Positions 56,743 through 64,000 of a DNA stretch of 64,000 bases are shown here, in pieces. Within the stretch, counting starts at the first letter, position 1, and the number at the start of each line of letters is the position of its first letter. Source of the DNA: Nocardioides acrostichi (lineage in GTDB: Bacteria > Actinomycetota > Actinomycetes > Propionibacteriales > Nocardioidaceae); the NCBI RefSeq assembly GCF_015319165.1, contig NZ_JADIVZ010000010.1:1-64000 (forward strand), written 5' to 3'. The position numbers were made by a program, and so were the translations under genes. The notes beneath the pieces are model-generated. The model made no database searches and was not told the DNA's origin. It worked only from the letters and a program-made list of their open reading frames with translations.

Positions 56743-57524
56743 CCCTCGGGCTGCTGCTGGCGGCGGGAGGCACCGCGTTGGCGGTGCGGTGGTCGGCCGG
56801 TCCCGGGCACCCGGGTCGCCCGTCGAACCTCGACGTCCGCACGCTGCGGTGGGCGGCCGCGGCGGGTGCCGTCGGCCTCGCCGCGCTCGTGCGTCCTGGT
56901 GCTGCGGTGCTCGTGCCGGGGGTGGCTGCCCTGGCTGCCGCGCTGGCACTGCGTCGTCTGGTCGCCCGGCATGCGGCCGCCCGGTCTGCGCGGGTGACCC
57001 GGGAGCGGGTGCAGGAGACCTGTGAGGCGTTGGCGGCCGACCTGGCCTCGGGGCGCCCTCCCGCCGCAGCCCTCGACCGCGCTGCCCTCGACTGGCCCCC
57101 GCTCGCTCCGGTCGCCCGGGCCGCGCGCGTCGGTGCCGACGTCCCCGCGGCCTGGCGTCGTCTCGGTGCCGACCTGGACGGCGCCGAGGGTCTGCGCGTC
57201 GTGGCCGCCGCATGGCAGGTGGCGCACCGCACCGGGTCGGGGCTCGCCGCAGCCCTGGAGGCGGTGGCCCGCGAGCAGCGACGCCACCTGGCCACGGCCC
57301 GGGTGGTCGATGCCGAGCTCGCCTCGGCTCGCTCGACCGGCCGATTGGTGGCGGCGCTCCCGCTGGGGGCGCTGCTCATGGGTGAGGCGTCCGGCGGTCA
57401 CCCGTTCGAGTTCCTGCTGGGCACCGCCGCCGGGTGGTGCTGCCTCGGCGCGGGGCTCGGCGTCGGACTGCTCGGTCTCGCGTGGATAGAGCGACTCGCG
57501 AGCGATGCCGAGGTGGGTCCGTGA
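56739..57524 (+). CDS. tadB: TadB-like type II secretion F-family membrane protein
   Basis: A 261-residue inner-membrane protein with several helices and the GspF/TadB core (RERVQETCEALAADLASGRP, VAAAWQVAHRTGSGLAAALE). Overlaps tadA and tadC by four bases, so stoichiometric synthesis is likely. Confidence 0.85.
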   Translation: MTLGLLLAAGGTALAVRWSAGPGHPGRPSNLDVRTLRWAAAAGAVGLAALVRPGAAVLVPGVAALAAALALRRLVARHAAARSARVTRERVQETCEALAADLASGRPPAAALDRAALDWPPLAPVARAARVGADVPAAWRRLGADLDGAEGLRVVAAAWQVAHRTGSGLAAALEAVAREQRRHLATARVVDAELASARSTGRLVAALPLGALLMGEASGGHPFEFLLGTAAGWCCLGAGLGVGLLGLAWIERLASDAEVGP

Positions 57525-58249
57525 GTGCCCTGGTGGTGGGAGCGGCCTGCTCCATCGTCCTCCGGCTGCTGTGGTGGCGCCCGGCGCCCGCGATCGTCGG
57601 CACCTCGCCCCCGTCGTCCGATGGGCCCCTTCCGGTCGACAGCGATGTGGGCTGGGTGCGCCGGTACCGGGCCTGGTGGTCGGCCAGCGCCGTGCTCGCC
57701 GGGCTCTTGCTGGTCGGCCCGCCGGTGGGCGCCGTCCTCGGCCTGGCCGGCGCCGTCGTGGTCTGGCGGCTGGCGGGCACCGAGCAGGCGGCCGCCACCC
57801 GCCGCGAGCAGGCCCAGGCAGTCGCCGACCTACCGCACGTCGTGGCGCTGGTGGGGAGCGTGCTGGCCACCGGCGCCGCGGTACCGAGCGCTCTCCTGGC
57901 CGTGAGCGACGCCCTGCCCGGGCCGGCCTCGGCCCGACTACGCGGCGCGGTCGCGCGGGTGCAGCTCGGCTCGGATCCGGCGCAGGTGTGGCGCGGCCTG
58001 GCCGCCGACCCCGCCCTCGGCCCGCTCGGCCGCTCTCTCGAGCGGGCCGGCAGTTCGGGTGCTCCGGTCGCGGACGTGATCGCCCGCCTGGCCGACGAGC
58101 TGGGTCGTCGCTCCCGTGGCCGGGCCGAGGAGGAGGCGCGCCGCGTCGGCGTGCGGGCCGCGGTGCCGCTCGGACTGTGCCTGCTGCCGTCGTTCATCCT
58201 GCTCGGCATCGTCCCGGTGGCCGCCGGCCTGCTCTCCGCCGTCCTCTGA
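57521..58249 (+). CDS. tadC: TadC-like type II secretion F-family membrane protein
   Basis: A 242-residue protein with the GspF-type region AVADLPHVVALVGSVLATGA and SLERAGSSGAPVADVIARLA, and C-terminal helices ending VPLGLCLLPSFILLGIVPVA. Start GTG at 57521. It ends the transcription-coupled part of the cluster; a 168-bp gap follows. Confidence 0.85.
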   Translation: MSALVVGAACSIVLRLLWWRPAPAIVGTSPPSSDGPLPVDSDVGWVRRYRAWWSASAVLAGLLLVGPPVGAVLGLAGAVVVWRLAGTEQAAATRREQAQAVADLPHVVALVGSVLATGAAVPSALLAVSDALPGPASARLRGAVARVQLGSDPAQVWRGLAADPALGPLGRSLERAGSSGAPVADVIARLADELGRRSRGRAEEEARRVGVRAAVPLGLCLLPSFILLGIVPVAAGLLSAVL

Positions 58250-58417
58250 GCAGGGCGAGAGCTGGCTCGTCTCGCCGGGTGGCGATCGGCGTCCACAGCG
58301 GGACTTCGTGTCGAGTTCATCCACAGCCTCGCCTCTGGCCCGGCAACGGGAGCACGAGGACGGCGAGCGTGGACGCCGACGGCCGCACCAGGCGGCCGCG
58401 AGACGAGGAGGACACCC

Positions 58418-58606
58418 ATGCACGCACCCCTGAGGGCACACGCTCCGGCCGCCGAGCGCGGCATCACGACGGCGGAGTACGCGGTGGGCACGGCCGCTGG
58501 CGCAGGACTGGCCGGGCTGCTCTACACGATGCTCACCGGCGGGTTCGGCCAGAAGCTGCTCACCACGCTGTTCGACCACGTGCTCTCCCTGCTGGGCGTC
58601 GGGTGA
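58418..58606 (+). CDS. DUF4244 pilin-like protein
   Basis: A 62-residue protein with GAGGAGGAC before the ATG. ERGITTAEYAVGTAAGAGLAG resembles the cleavage site and hydrophobic helix of Flp/type IV prepilins, with a Glu five residues into the mature part as in pilins. DUF4244 (Rv3656c) is the presumed major subunit of the actinobacterial Tad apparatus. Confidence 0.88.
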   Translation: MHAPLRAHAPAAERGITTAEYAVGTAAGAGLAGLLYTMLTGGFGQKLLTTLFDHVLSLLGVG

Positions 58607-58995
58607 GCCCTGCTCCGCGCGCCGGGGGGAGCCAGGGTGAGCGTGGCGCCGCGACCGCCGAGCTGGCGATGGTGCTGCCGCTGCTCTTGGCGGTCACGGG
58701 GGCGTTGGTCTGGATGCTCACCCTGGTCCTGGCCCAGATGCGGGTGACCGACGCCGCCCGCGAGGCCGCGCGGGCAGCTGCTCGCGGCGACGACCCGGCC
58801 GCGGCCGAGGCACTGGCCGTTCAGGTGGCACCGGTGGGCAGCACGGTGCAGGTGCTGACCGATGGCGATCGGGTCCGGGTGGTGGTCACCAGCGACGTCC
58901 GCGGCCCAGGTGGTCTGTTGGCGCACCTCCCCGGGGCGGAGGTCTCCTCCAGCGCCGTCGCGGTGCACGAGCCGGTCGGGGTGGCCACACCGTGA
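58603..58995 (+). CDS. TadE-family pseudopilin
   Basis: A 130-residue protein whose N-terminus (GERGAATAELAMVLPLLLAV) is the TadE motif: a G-x-x-x-x-E-x-A segment leading a hydrophobic helix. GTG at 58603 overlaps the stop of the DUF4244 gene. Confidence 0.88.
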   Translation: MSPAPRAGGSQGERGAATAELAMVLPLLLAVTGALVWMLTLVLAQMRVTDAAREAARAAARGDDPAAAEALAVQVAPVGSTVQVLTDGDRVRVVVTSDVRGPGGLLAHLPGAEVSSSAVAVHEPVGVATP

Positions 58996-59354
58996 TCCGT
59001 GGCCGTCGGGCTGGGCCCGCGCACCGGGGCGAGCGCGGCTCGGCGGTCCCGCCCGCGGTGGCCGCTCTCGGCGTCCTGCTCGTGATCGGGATGGCACTGG
59101 CCCAGGTGGGTGCGCTGGTCGCGGCCCACCGGCGCAGTCAGGCGGCCGCAGACCTGGCGGCGCTGGCTGCGGCGTCGGCAGCCGGCGGGCCGGACTGCCG
59201 ACGAGCCACGCAGATCGCGTCTGCGAACGGAGCCACGCTGGAGTCCTGCGAGCCGCACGGCCGCGAGGTCCTGGTCGACGTCGTGGTGGCCGGCCCGGAC
59301 TGGTGGGGCCCCGAGGTCAGCCTGCACGCGTCCGCGCGAGCCGGCCCCGCGTGA
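58992..59354 (+). CDS. Rv3654c-like TadE-related protein
   Basis: A 120-residue secreted or membrane-anchored protein with GERGSAVPPAVAALGVLLVI and the QVGALVAAHRRSQAAADLAA motif typical of the helicase-neighbourhood TadE-like family. Two cysteines (CRRATQI, ESCEPHG) could form a disulfide. Overlaps tadE by four bases and ends the cluster. Confidence 0.85.
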   Translation: MIRGRRAGPAHRGERGSAVPPAVAALGVLLVIGMALAQVGALVAAHRRSQAAADLAALAAASAAGGPDCRRATQIASANGATLESCEPHGREVLVDVVVAGPDWWGPEVSLHASARAGPA

Positions 59355-59370
59355 CCTCGGCACCCAGGGT

Positions 59371-59434
59371 GCCGGTGCGAGGCCGGTGCGAGGCCGGTGC
59401 GAGGCCAGTGCGAGTCAGTGCGAGTCAGTGCGCG
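59371..59434. repeat. 11-bp then 10-bp tandem repeats running into a stop codon
   Basis: GCCGGTGCGAG occurs at 59371, 59382 and 59393, a variant at 59404, then TCAGTGCGAG at 59415 and a variant at 59425. The last unit contains the TGA stop and His codon of the minus-strand gene. Confidence 0.92.
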
Positions 59435-59730
59435 TCGGCGTCGTCGCCCTCGCGGCGGCGCTCCGCCTCGACGGCGTCGAGCTTCTCGGACAGTTCGCCG
59501 AGCTTCTTGCGCTCGCGCCGGGCTCGGAGGGCGCGCCTCGTGCCGTACTTCATCAGGCCCCAACCGACGATCACCAGCAACGTCGCCAAGACGCCCATCG
59601 CGAACACGACGAGCGGTGAGAACCCGATGCCGAGCACCTCGACGTGAGTGCCGACGACCTTGGCGGTGAACACGCAGGCGAGCACGAGCACAGCGCCGAG
59701 CGCGATGAGGATGATCCCGAGGACGACCAT
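59425..59730 (-). CDS. small membrane protein with charged tail
   Basis: A 101-residue protein with two helices (VVLGIILIALGAVLVLACVF and LVVFAMGVLATLLVIVGWGL) and a strongly charged cytoplasmic tail (RALRARRERKKLGELSEKLD, coiled-coil-like). No family assigned. The -10 box TAGTCT lies seven bases before the ATG and overlaps the helicase stop. Confidence 0.75.
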   Translation of the reverse strand: MVVLGIILIALGAVLVLACVFTAKVVGTHVEVLGIGFSPLVVFAMGVLATLLVIVGWGLMKYGTRRALRARRERKKLGELSEKLDAVEAERRREGDDADAH

Positions 59731-59737
59731 GGAGGGG

Positions 59738-59743
59738 AGACTA
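59738..59743 (-). promoter_or_regulatory. -10 box sharing the helicase stop codon
   Basis: TAGTCT on the minus strand; its TAG (59743-59741) is the stop codon of the helicase gene. Seven bases before the ATG at 59730. Confidence 0.5.
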
Positions 59744-62107
59744 GGAGGTCGCCGGGGCCAGCGGTAGATCCGCCTGTGTTCCGAGCGCCGCCTCGGGCGC
59801 GGCAGGGGGAGCGTCGGCCAGGAGCACCTCGAGCAGCCGGACGGCAGCAGCCTTGTCGAGCGGGTTGTTCTGGTTGCCGCACTTCGGCGACTGCACGCAC
59901 GAGGGGCAGCCGTCGACGCACTCGCAGGCGCGGATGGTCTCCAGGGTCGCTCGCAGCCACGCGGCCGCGGTGGCGTAGCCGCGCTCCGCGAACCCGGCGC
60001 CGCCGGGATGACCGTCGTGCACCACCACGGTGAGCTGCCCCGTGTCGGGGTGTCGGGCGGTGGAGACGCCACCGATGTCCCACCGGTCGCAGGTCGCGAA
60101 CAGGGGCAGCAGCCCGATCGAGCAGTGCTCGGCCGCGTGGGCGGCGCCCGGCAGATCGGCCGGATCGAGCCCGGCACGCTGCCAGGCGTCGTCGGGCACG
60201 GTCCACCAGACCCCCGTGGTCTCGAGCCGTTGCTCGGGCAGGTCGAGCAACTCCTCGCCGATCACCTCACCGCCCGGCACAGCACGCCGCAGGAAGGAGG
60301 TGACCTGCGAGGTGACCTCGACCCGACCCGTGGCCAGTCGGCTCTCGCCCCACATCTGGTGGGCGCGCTCCTCGACCAGCCGGACGTCGAAGCTCTCGCG
60401 CGCCGAGGTGGTGTAGCCGGGGTCGCGCCGACGCAGCACCGCGACGTGTTCGTCGAGGTCGAGCGAGGTGACCACGTAGGTCTCACCGCGGTGCACGTAG
60501 ACGGCGCCCTCGTGGGCGGTCGAGTGCACGCGTGCGCCGTCGACGGTCCCGACCACCCGGCCGGTCTCCTCCTCGACGAGTTGGCACTGCGTACCCCCGG
60601 TGGAGCGCAGGTCGGTGAGGTCGCAGGCACGGTCGCGGCTGGTCCAGAACCACCCGCGCGGTCGCCGGCGCAGCAGGCCGTAGCCGACCAGTGCGTCGAC
60701 GACGTTCGCCGCGGTCGCGCCGAACAGTTCGAGGTCGGCGCTGGTCAGGGGGATCTCCTGTGCGGCCGCGGCCAGGTGCGGCCCCAGCACGTGCGGATTC
60801 GCAGGATCGAAGACCGACGCCTCGACGGGTCGGTCGAAGAGGGCCTCCGGGTGGTGCACGAGGTAGGTGTCGAGGGGGTCGTCGCGGGCCACGAGCAGAG
60901 CCGTCGCGTCTTGGAGGTCGCGCCCCGCACGGCCCACCTGCTGCCAGAAGCCGGCCCGGGTGCCGGCGAAGCCGGCGAGCAGCACGGCGTCGAGCCCGCT
61001 GACATCGATGCCCAGCTCGAGGGCGTTGGTGGCCGCCAGGCCGAGCAGCGCGCCGGAGCGCAGTTGCGTCTCGATCTCGCGTCGCTCTTCGGGCAGGTAG
61101 CCGCCCCGGTAGGCGGCGACCCGCGAGGGCAGCCCGGGGTCGACGTCGGCGAGCATCTGCGCGGTGGAGGCGGCGACCTGCTCGACGCCGCGCCGGGAGC
61201 GAACGAAGGCCAGGGTGCGGGTTCCGGTGGTCACCAGGTCGGCGAGTAGCTCGGCGGTCTCCGACGCCGCGGAGCGGCGCACCGGTGCACCGAAGTCGTC
61301 GGTGAACGAGGTGAGCGGCGGCTCCCAGAGGCCGACGGCCACCGCACCGTGGGGCGACCCGTCACGCGTGATGGCCCGCACGGGAAGCCCCGTGAGCCGG
61401 TACGCCGCCTGCTCGGGCTCGGCGACCGTGGCCGAGGCGAGCACGAAGGTGGGCGAGGCGCCGTGTGCGGCGGCCACCCGGCGCAACCGGCGGAGCACCT
61501 GGGCCACGTGCGCCCCGAACACACCGCGGTAGTGGTGGCACTCGTCGACGACGACGAACCTCAAGGAACGCCACAAGCCCGCCCATCGCTCGTGCTGGGG
61601 CAGCAGGCTGCGGTGCAGCATGTCGGGGTTGGTGAGCAGGTACTCGGCGTGGTCGCGGTTCCAGTCCCGCTCCTCGTGCCCGCTGTCGCCGTCGTGGGTC
61701 GCGGCGCGCACCGAGAGCCCCAGGTCGCCGAGGGCGCCGAGCTGGTCGTGGGCCAGCGCCTTCGTGGGGGCCAGGTAGAGCACACTCGCGCCGCGGCTGC
61801 CGCGCGCGCCGCGCCCGGCCAGCACGGCGCTCAGGGCCGGCAGCGCGAAGCCGAGCGACTTGCCCGACGCCGTGCCGGTCGCCAGCACCACGTGCTCCCC
61901 GTGCCACGCCGCGGAGGCCGCCTCGATCTGGTGCGACCACGGACGCCGCACTCCCCGTCGCTCGTAGGCCGCGCGCACCTCGGGCGGCGTCCACTCGGGC
62001 CACTCGACCGGCTGCGCCTCGCGAGCAGGCACGACGCGCACGTGGGTGAGCCGGTCGGCGCGGGAGGCAGGCGCCGCGAGGGCACGCACCAGGTCGTCGG
62101 CAGGCAT
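59741..62107 (-). CDS. MrfA/Rv3649-type DEAD/DEAH helicase
   Basis: The ATG at 62107 gives 788 residues. Motifs are [65 protein letters not shown] and QQVGRAGRD. The C-terminal DUF1998-like domain has four cysteines ([17 protein letters not shown]). MrfA of Bacillus repairs mitomycin lesions with such a domain. It is the gene next to the tad cluster in M. tuberculosis too. Confidence 0.93.
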   Translation of the reverse strand: MPADDLVRALAAPASRADRLTHVRVVPAREAQPVEWPEWTPPEVRAAYERRGVRRPWSHQIEAASAAWHGEHVVLATGTASGKSLGFALPALSAVLAGRGARGSRGASVLYLAPTKALAHDQLGALGDLGLSVRAATHDGDSGHEERDWNRDHAEYLLTNPDMLHRSLLPQHERWAGLWRSLRFVVVDECHHYRGVFGAHVAQVLRRLRRVAAAHGASPTFVLASATVAEPEQAAYRLTGLPVRAITRDGSPHGAVAVGLWEPPLTSFTDDFGAPVRRSAASETAELLADLVTTGTRTLAFVRSRRGVEQVAASTAQMLADVDPGLPSRVAAYRGGYLPEERREIETQLRSGALLGLAATNALELGIDVSGLDAVLLAGFAGTRAGFWQQVGRAGRDLQDATALLVARDDPLDTYLVHHPEALFDRPVEASVFDPANPHVLGPHLAAAAQEIPLTSADLELFGATAANVVDALVGYGLLRRRPRGWFWTSRDRACDLTDLRSTGGTQCQLVEEETGRVVGTVDGARVHSTAHEGAVYVHRGETYVVTSLDLDEHVAVLRRRDPGYTTSARESFDVRLVEERAHQMWGESRLATGRVEVTSQVTSFLRRAVPGGEVIGEELLDLPEQRLETTGVWWTVPDDAWQRAGLDPADLPGAAHAAEHCSIGLLPLFATCDRWDIGGVSTARHPDTGQLTVVVHDGHPGGAGFAERGYATAAAWLRATLETIRACECVDGCPSCVQSPKCGNQNNPLDKAAAVRLLEVLLADAPPAAPEAALGTQADLPLAPATS

Positions 62108-62299
62108 GGGGCGATCCTGGCAAACCCCACCCACAGCGGCGCTCACCGTGCTGTCGCGCGGCCCGGTGAGGGAGGTTCTTCACTTTCGGGTGCGCGGCAC
62201 ACTCGGCCGTGGTTTCATAGTGCGCGGCCGTGGCGCCTCGCGTGTCGATCCGCCCCGGTCACGTCCCAGCCGCGACCGGCGTCCGAGCAAGGAGTACTC

Positions 62300-62638
62300 G
62301 TGGACCTCACCATCTCCACCCGCGACATCGACGGCACCATGGTGGTGGCCGTCGGCGGGGAGATCGACGTCTACACCGCTCCCAAGCTGCGCGACAAGAT
62401 CACCGAGCTGGTGGCGGCCGGCACCTACGACCTGGTCATCGACATGGAGTCCGTGGAGTTCCTCGACTCCACCGGCCTGGGCGTGCTGGTCGGCGGGCTG
62501 AAGAAGGTCCGGGCTCACGACGGCTCGCTGAGCCTGGTCTGCACCCAGGACCGCCTGCTCAAGATCTTCCGGATCACCGGTCTGGCCAAGGTCTTCGTGA
62601 TCCACGAGACCGCTGACGCGGCGCTCGCGGCCTCCTGA
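62300..62638 (+). CDS. STAS-domain anti-anti-sigma factor
   Basis: A 112-residue STAS protein ([20 protein letters not shown], with the phosphorylatable Ser in [20 protein letters not shown]). The GTG at 62300 follows AAGGAG. It resembles BldG/RsfB (Rv3687c), which release sigma factors of the SigB/F group. No partner kinase gene is in the window. Confidence 0.92.
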   Translation: MDLTISTRDIDGTMVVAVGGEIDVYTAPKLRDKITELVAAGTYDLVIDMESVEFLDSTGLGVLVGGLKKVRAHDGSLSLVCTQDRLLKIFRITGLAKVFVIHETADAALAAS

Positions 62639-62661
62639 CCGCTCGCTGACGCTTCCCACCC

Positions 62662-62689
62662 GACCGACGTGACCGAGGTCACGTCGGTC
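62662..62689 (+). terminator. hairpin after the STAS gene, also a CRP-like palindrome
   Basis: GACCGACGTGAC and GTCACGTCGGTC form a perfect 12-bp stem with loop CGAG, 23 bp after the stop. No T-tract follows. Its centre, CGTGACCGAGGTCACG, also fits GTGA-N6-TCAC, so it may be a regulatory site for hppA rather than a terminator. Confidence 0.5.
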
Positions 62690-62792
62690 CTTGCTGTGCG
62701 CCCTTCCGTGCGTAGACTCCGGCTCGTCTGCGTGAGATGTGCGTCACATCAGGGTGTCGCCTCTCCTCTCCCTAGCTCCCAGGAGGCACTAG

Positions 62793-64000
62793 ATGGCGGG
62801 GATCACTCCCGAGGTCGTTGAGGTCTCCGGTGGCAACCTCGTGCTGGTCATCGTCGTGGCGCTCATCGCGCTCGGCGCGCTGGCGATGGCGGCGAAGTTC
62901 CGCTCCGAGGTCATAGCCGCCGGTGAAGGCACCGACAGCATGCGCACCATCGCCCAAGCTGTGCAGGAGGGCGCCAACGCCTACCTGACCCGGCAGTTCC
63001 GCACGCTCGGCATCTTCGCCGCGGTCGCGTTCTTCGCACTCCTGCTGCTGCCGGCCGACGACACCGTCGTGCGGATCTTCCGGTCCGTGGCGTTCCTCGG
63101 CGGGGCCGGCTTCTCGGCCGCGGTCGGCTACCTGGGCATGTCGCTGGCCGTCCAGGCCAACCTGCGCGTGGCCGCCGCGGCGGAGACCGAGGGCCGCGAG
63201 CCCGCGATGAACATCGGCTTCCGCACCGGCGCGACGGTGGGCATGCTCACCGTGGGGCTCGGTCTCTTCGGGGCCAGCCTCGTGGTGCTGCTCTTCCAGG
63301 ACAAGGCGCCCCAGGTGCTCGAGGGCTTCGGCTTCGGTGCTGCCCTGCTGGCCATGTTCATGCGCGTGGGCGGCGGCATCTTCACCAAGGCCGCCGACGT
63401 CGGTGCCGACCTGGTCGGCAAGGTCGAGAACAACATCCCCGAGGACGACCCTCGCAACGCTGCCACGATCGCCGACAACGTGGGCGACAACGTCGGCGAC
63501 TGCGCCGGCATGGCCGCCGACCTCTTCGAGTCCTACGCGGTCACGCTCGTCGCGGCGCTGATCCTCGGCTCGCAGGCCTTCGGCGACAAGGGCCTGGTCT
63601 TCCCGCTGCTCATCCCGGCCATCGGCGCGCTCACCGCGGTGGCCGGCGTCTACCTCTGCCAGCCCCGCGCCGGCGAGAGCGGGTTGACCACCATCAACCG
63701 GGCCTTCTACATCTCGGCCGCCATCGCTGCCGTGGCCAGCATCGTGCTGGCGTTCGTCTACCTGCCCACCAGCTTCGCCGACCTCGCCAACCGCGCCAGC
63801 GGAGACGCACTGGACTCGACCTTCGGGTACTCCGCCCCCGACGGCAACCCGGCCCTCATCGCGGCCCTGGCCGTGCTCATCGGCATCGTGCTCGCGGCCG
63901 CGATCCTCGCGCTGACCGGCTACTTCACCGGCACCGAGTTCCGTCCGGTCAAGGACGTCGGCCGCACCTCGCTCACCGGCGCCGCGACCGTCATCCTCTC
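62793..64000 (+). CDS. hppA: H+-translocating membrane pyrophosphatase (5' part)
   Basis: AGGAGG (62781-62786) precedes the ATG. The 402 visible residues cover about half of the usual ~750-aa enzyme and run off the window end. AGVGADLVGKVE-like GGGIFTKAADVGADLVGKVE, EDDPRNAATIADNVGDNVGD and CAGMAADLFESYA are the pyrophosphate- and Mg-binding region. It pumps protons using pyrophosphate. The residue that decides K+ dependence lies beyond the window. Confidence 0.96.
   Translation, partial: MAGITPEVVEVSGGNLVLVIVVALIALGALAMAAKFRSEVIAAGEGTDSMRTIAQAVQEGANAYLTRQFRTLGIFAAVAFFALLLLPADDTVVRIFRSVAFLGGAGFSAAVGYLGMSLAVQANLRVAAAAETEGREPAMNIGFRTGATVGMLTVGLGLFGASLVVLLFQDKAPQVLEGFGFGAALLAMFMRVGGGIFTKAADVGADLVGKVENNIPEDDPRNAATIADNVGDNVGDCAGMAADLFESYAVTLVAALILGSQAFGDKGLVFPLLIPAIGALTAVAGVYLCQPRAGESGLTTINRAFYISAAIAAVASIVLAFVYLPTSFADLANRASGDALDSTFGYSAPDGNPALIAALAVLIGIVLAAAILALTGYFTGTEFRPVKDVGRTSLTGAATVIL

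Overview
The window looks like chromosomal DNA from a high-GC actinobacterium, most likely a Propionibacteriales/Nocardioidaceae-type organism (genus not determinable from sequence alone). The evidence is GTG-rich, GC-rich genes, a WhiB-family regulator, a PASTA penicillin-binding protein, a SigE-family sigma factor, a DUF4244/Tad pilus locus and many leaderless-type promoters (TANNNT 6-7 nt before the start codon). From memory of the M. tuberculosis map, much of the order (dnaX-ybaB-recR, ask-asd, metallophosphoesterase-ponA2-whiB4-two ArsA-like ATPases-RidA-NUDIX-MBL-crp-nth-TlpA-NUDIX-marP-holin-acs, then HAD-ssd-tad genes-helicase) follows Rv3649-Rv3721, so most of the window is ancient core backbone.

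1-5860 is an accessory island, visibly less GC-rich than the rest. It holds the end of an IS1380-type transposase, a three-gene minus-strand cassette (526-aa unknown protein, 814-aa zinc-hook SMC-like ATPase, 113-aa helical protein), a truncated XRE regulator and a broken serine recombinase, and it stops at tRNA-Ser(GGA). The cassette is the best candidate here for an undescribed, possibly anti-phage, system. 6045-12397 carries SRP RNA, dnaX, ybaB, recR, a DUF5063 gene, lysC and asd. 12441-20148 holds an envelope protein, tRNA-Pro, a metallophosphoesterase, a YqeY protein, a bifunctional PBP, WhiB4-like and an ArsA/Get3-like ATPase pair.

20333-32529 holds a BCCT transporter, a tightly overlapping row of small metabolic genes, an ECF sigma factor with its membrane partner, a CRP-family regulator, endonuclease III, a thioredoxin-like lipoprotein, a CoA-type NUDIX hydrolase, a MarP-like protease, a holin-like protein and NhaA. 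32688-36832 is an acetate module (acs plus an SSS symporter with its DUF4212 subunit). 37729-47785 is a complete nitrate assimilation set: transporter, nitrate reductase, its FAD/[2Fe-2S] partner, NirBD, and two siroheme-related enzymes. 47771-51570 is a second symporter operon with its own LytS/LytTR two-component system.

51593-59354 holds a methyltransferase, a degenerate Fic-fold protein, a HAD phosphatase, and the Ssd/Tad pilus-like cluster. 59425-64000 ends with a small membrane protein, an MrfA-type helicase, an anti-sigma antagonist and the start of a proton-pumping pyrophosphatase. CRP-like operators near crp, acs, the acetate symporter and two membrane-protein genes suggest one shared regulon. 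Short tandem repeats abut stop codons at five places.
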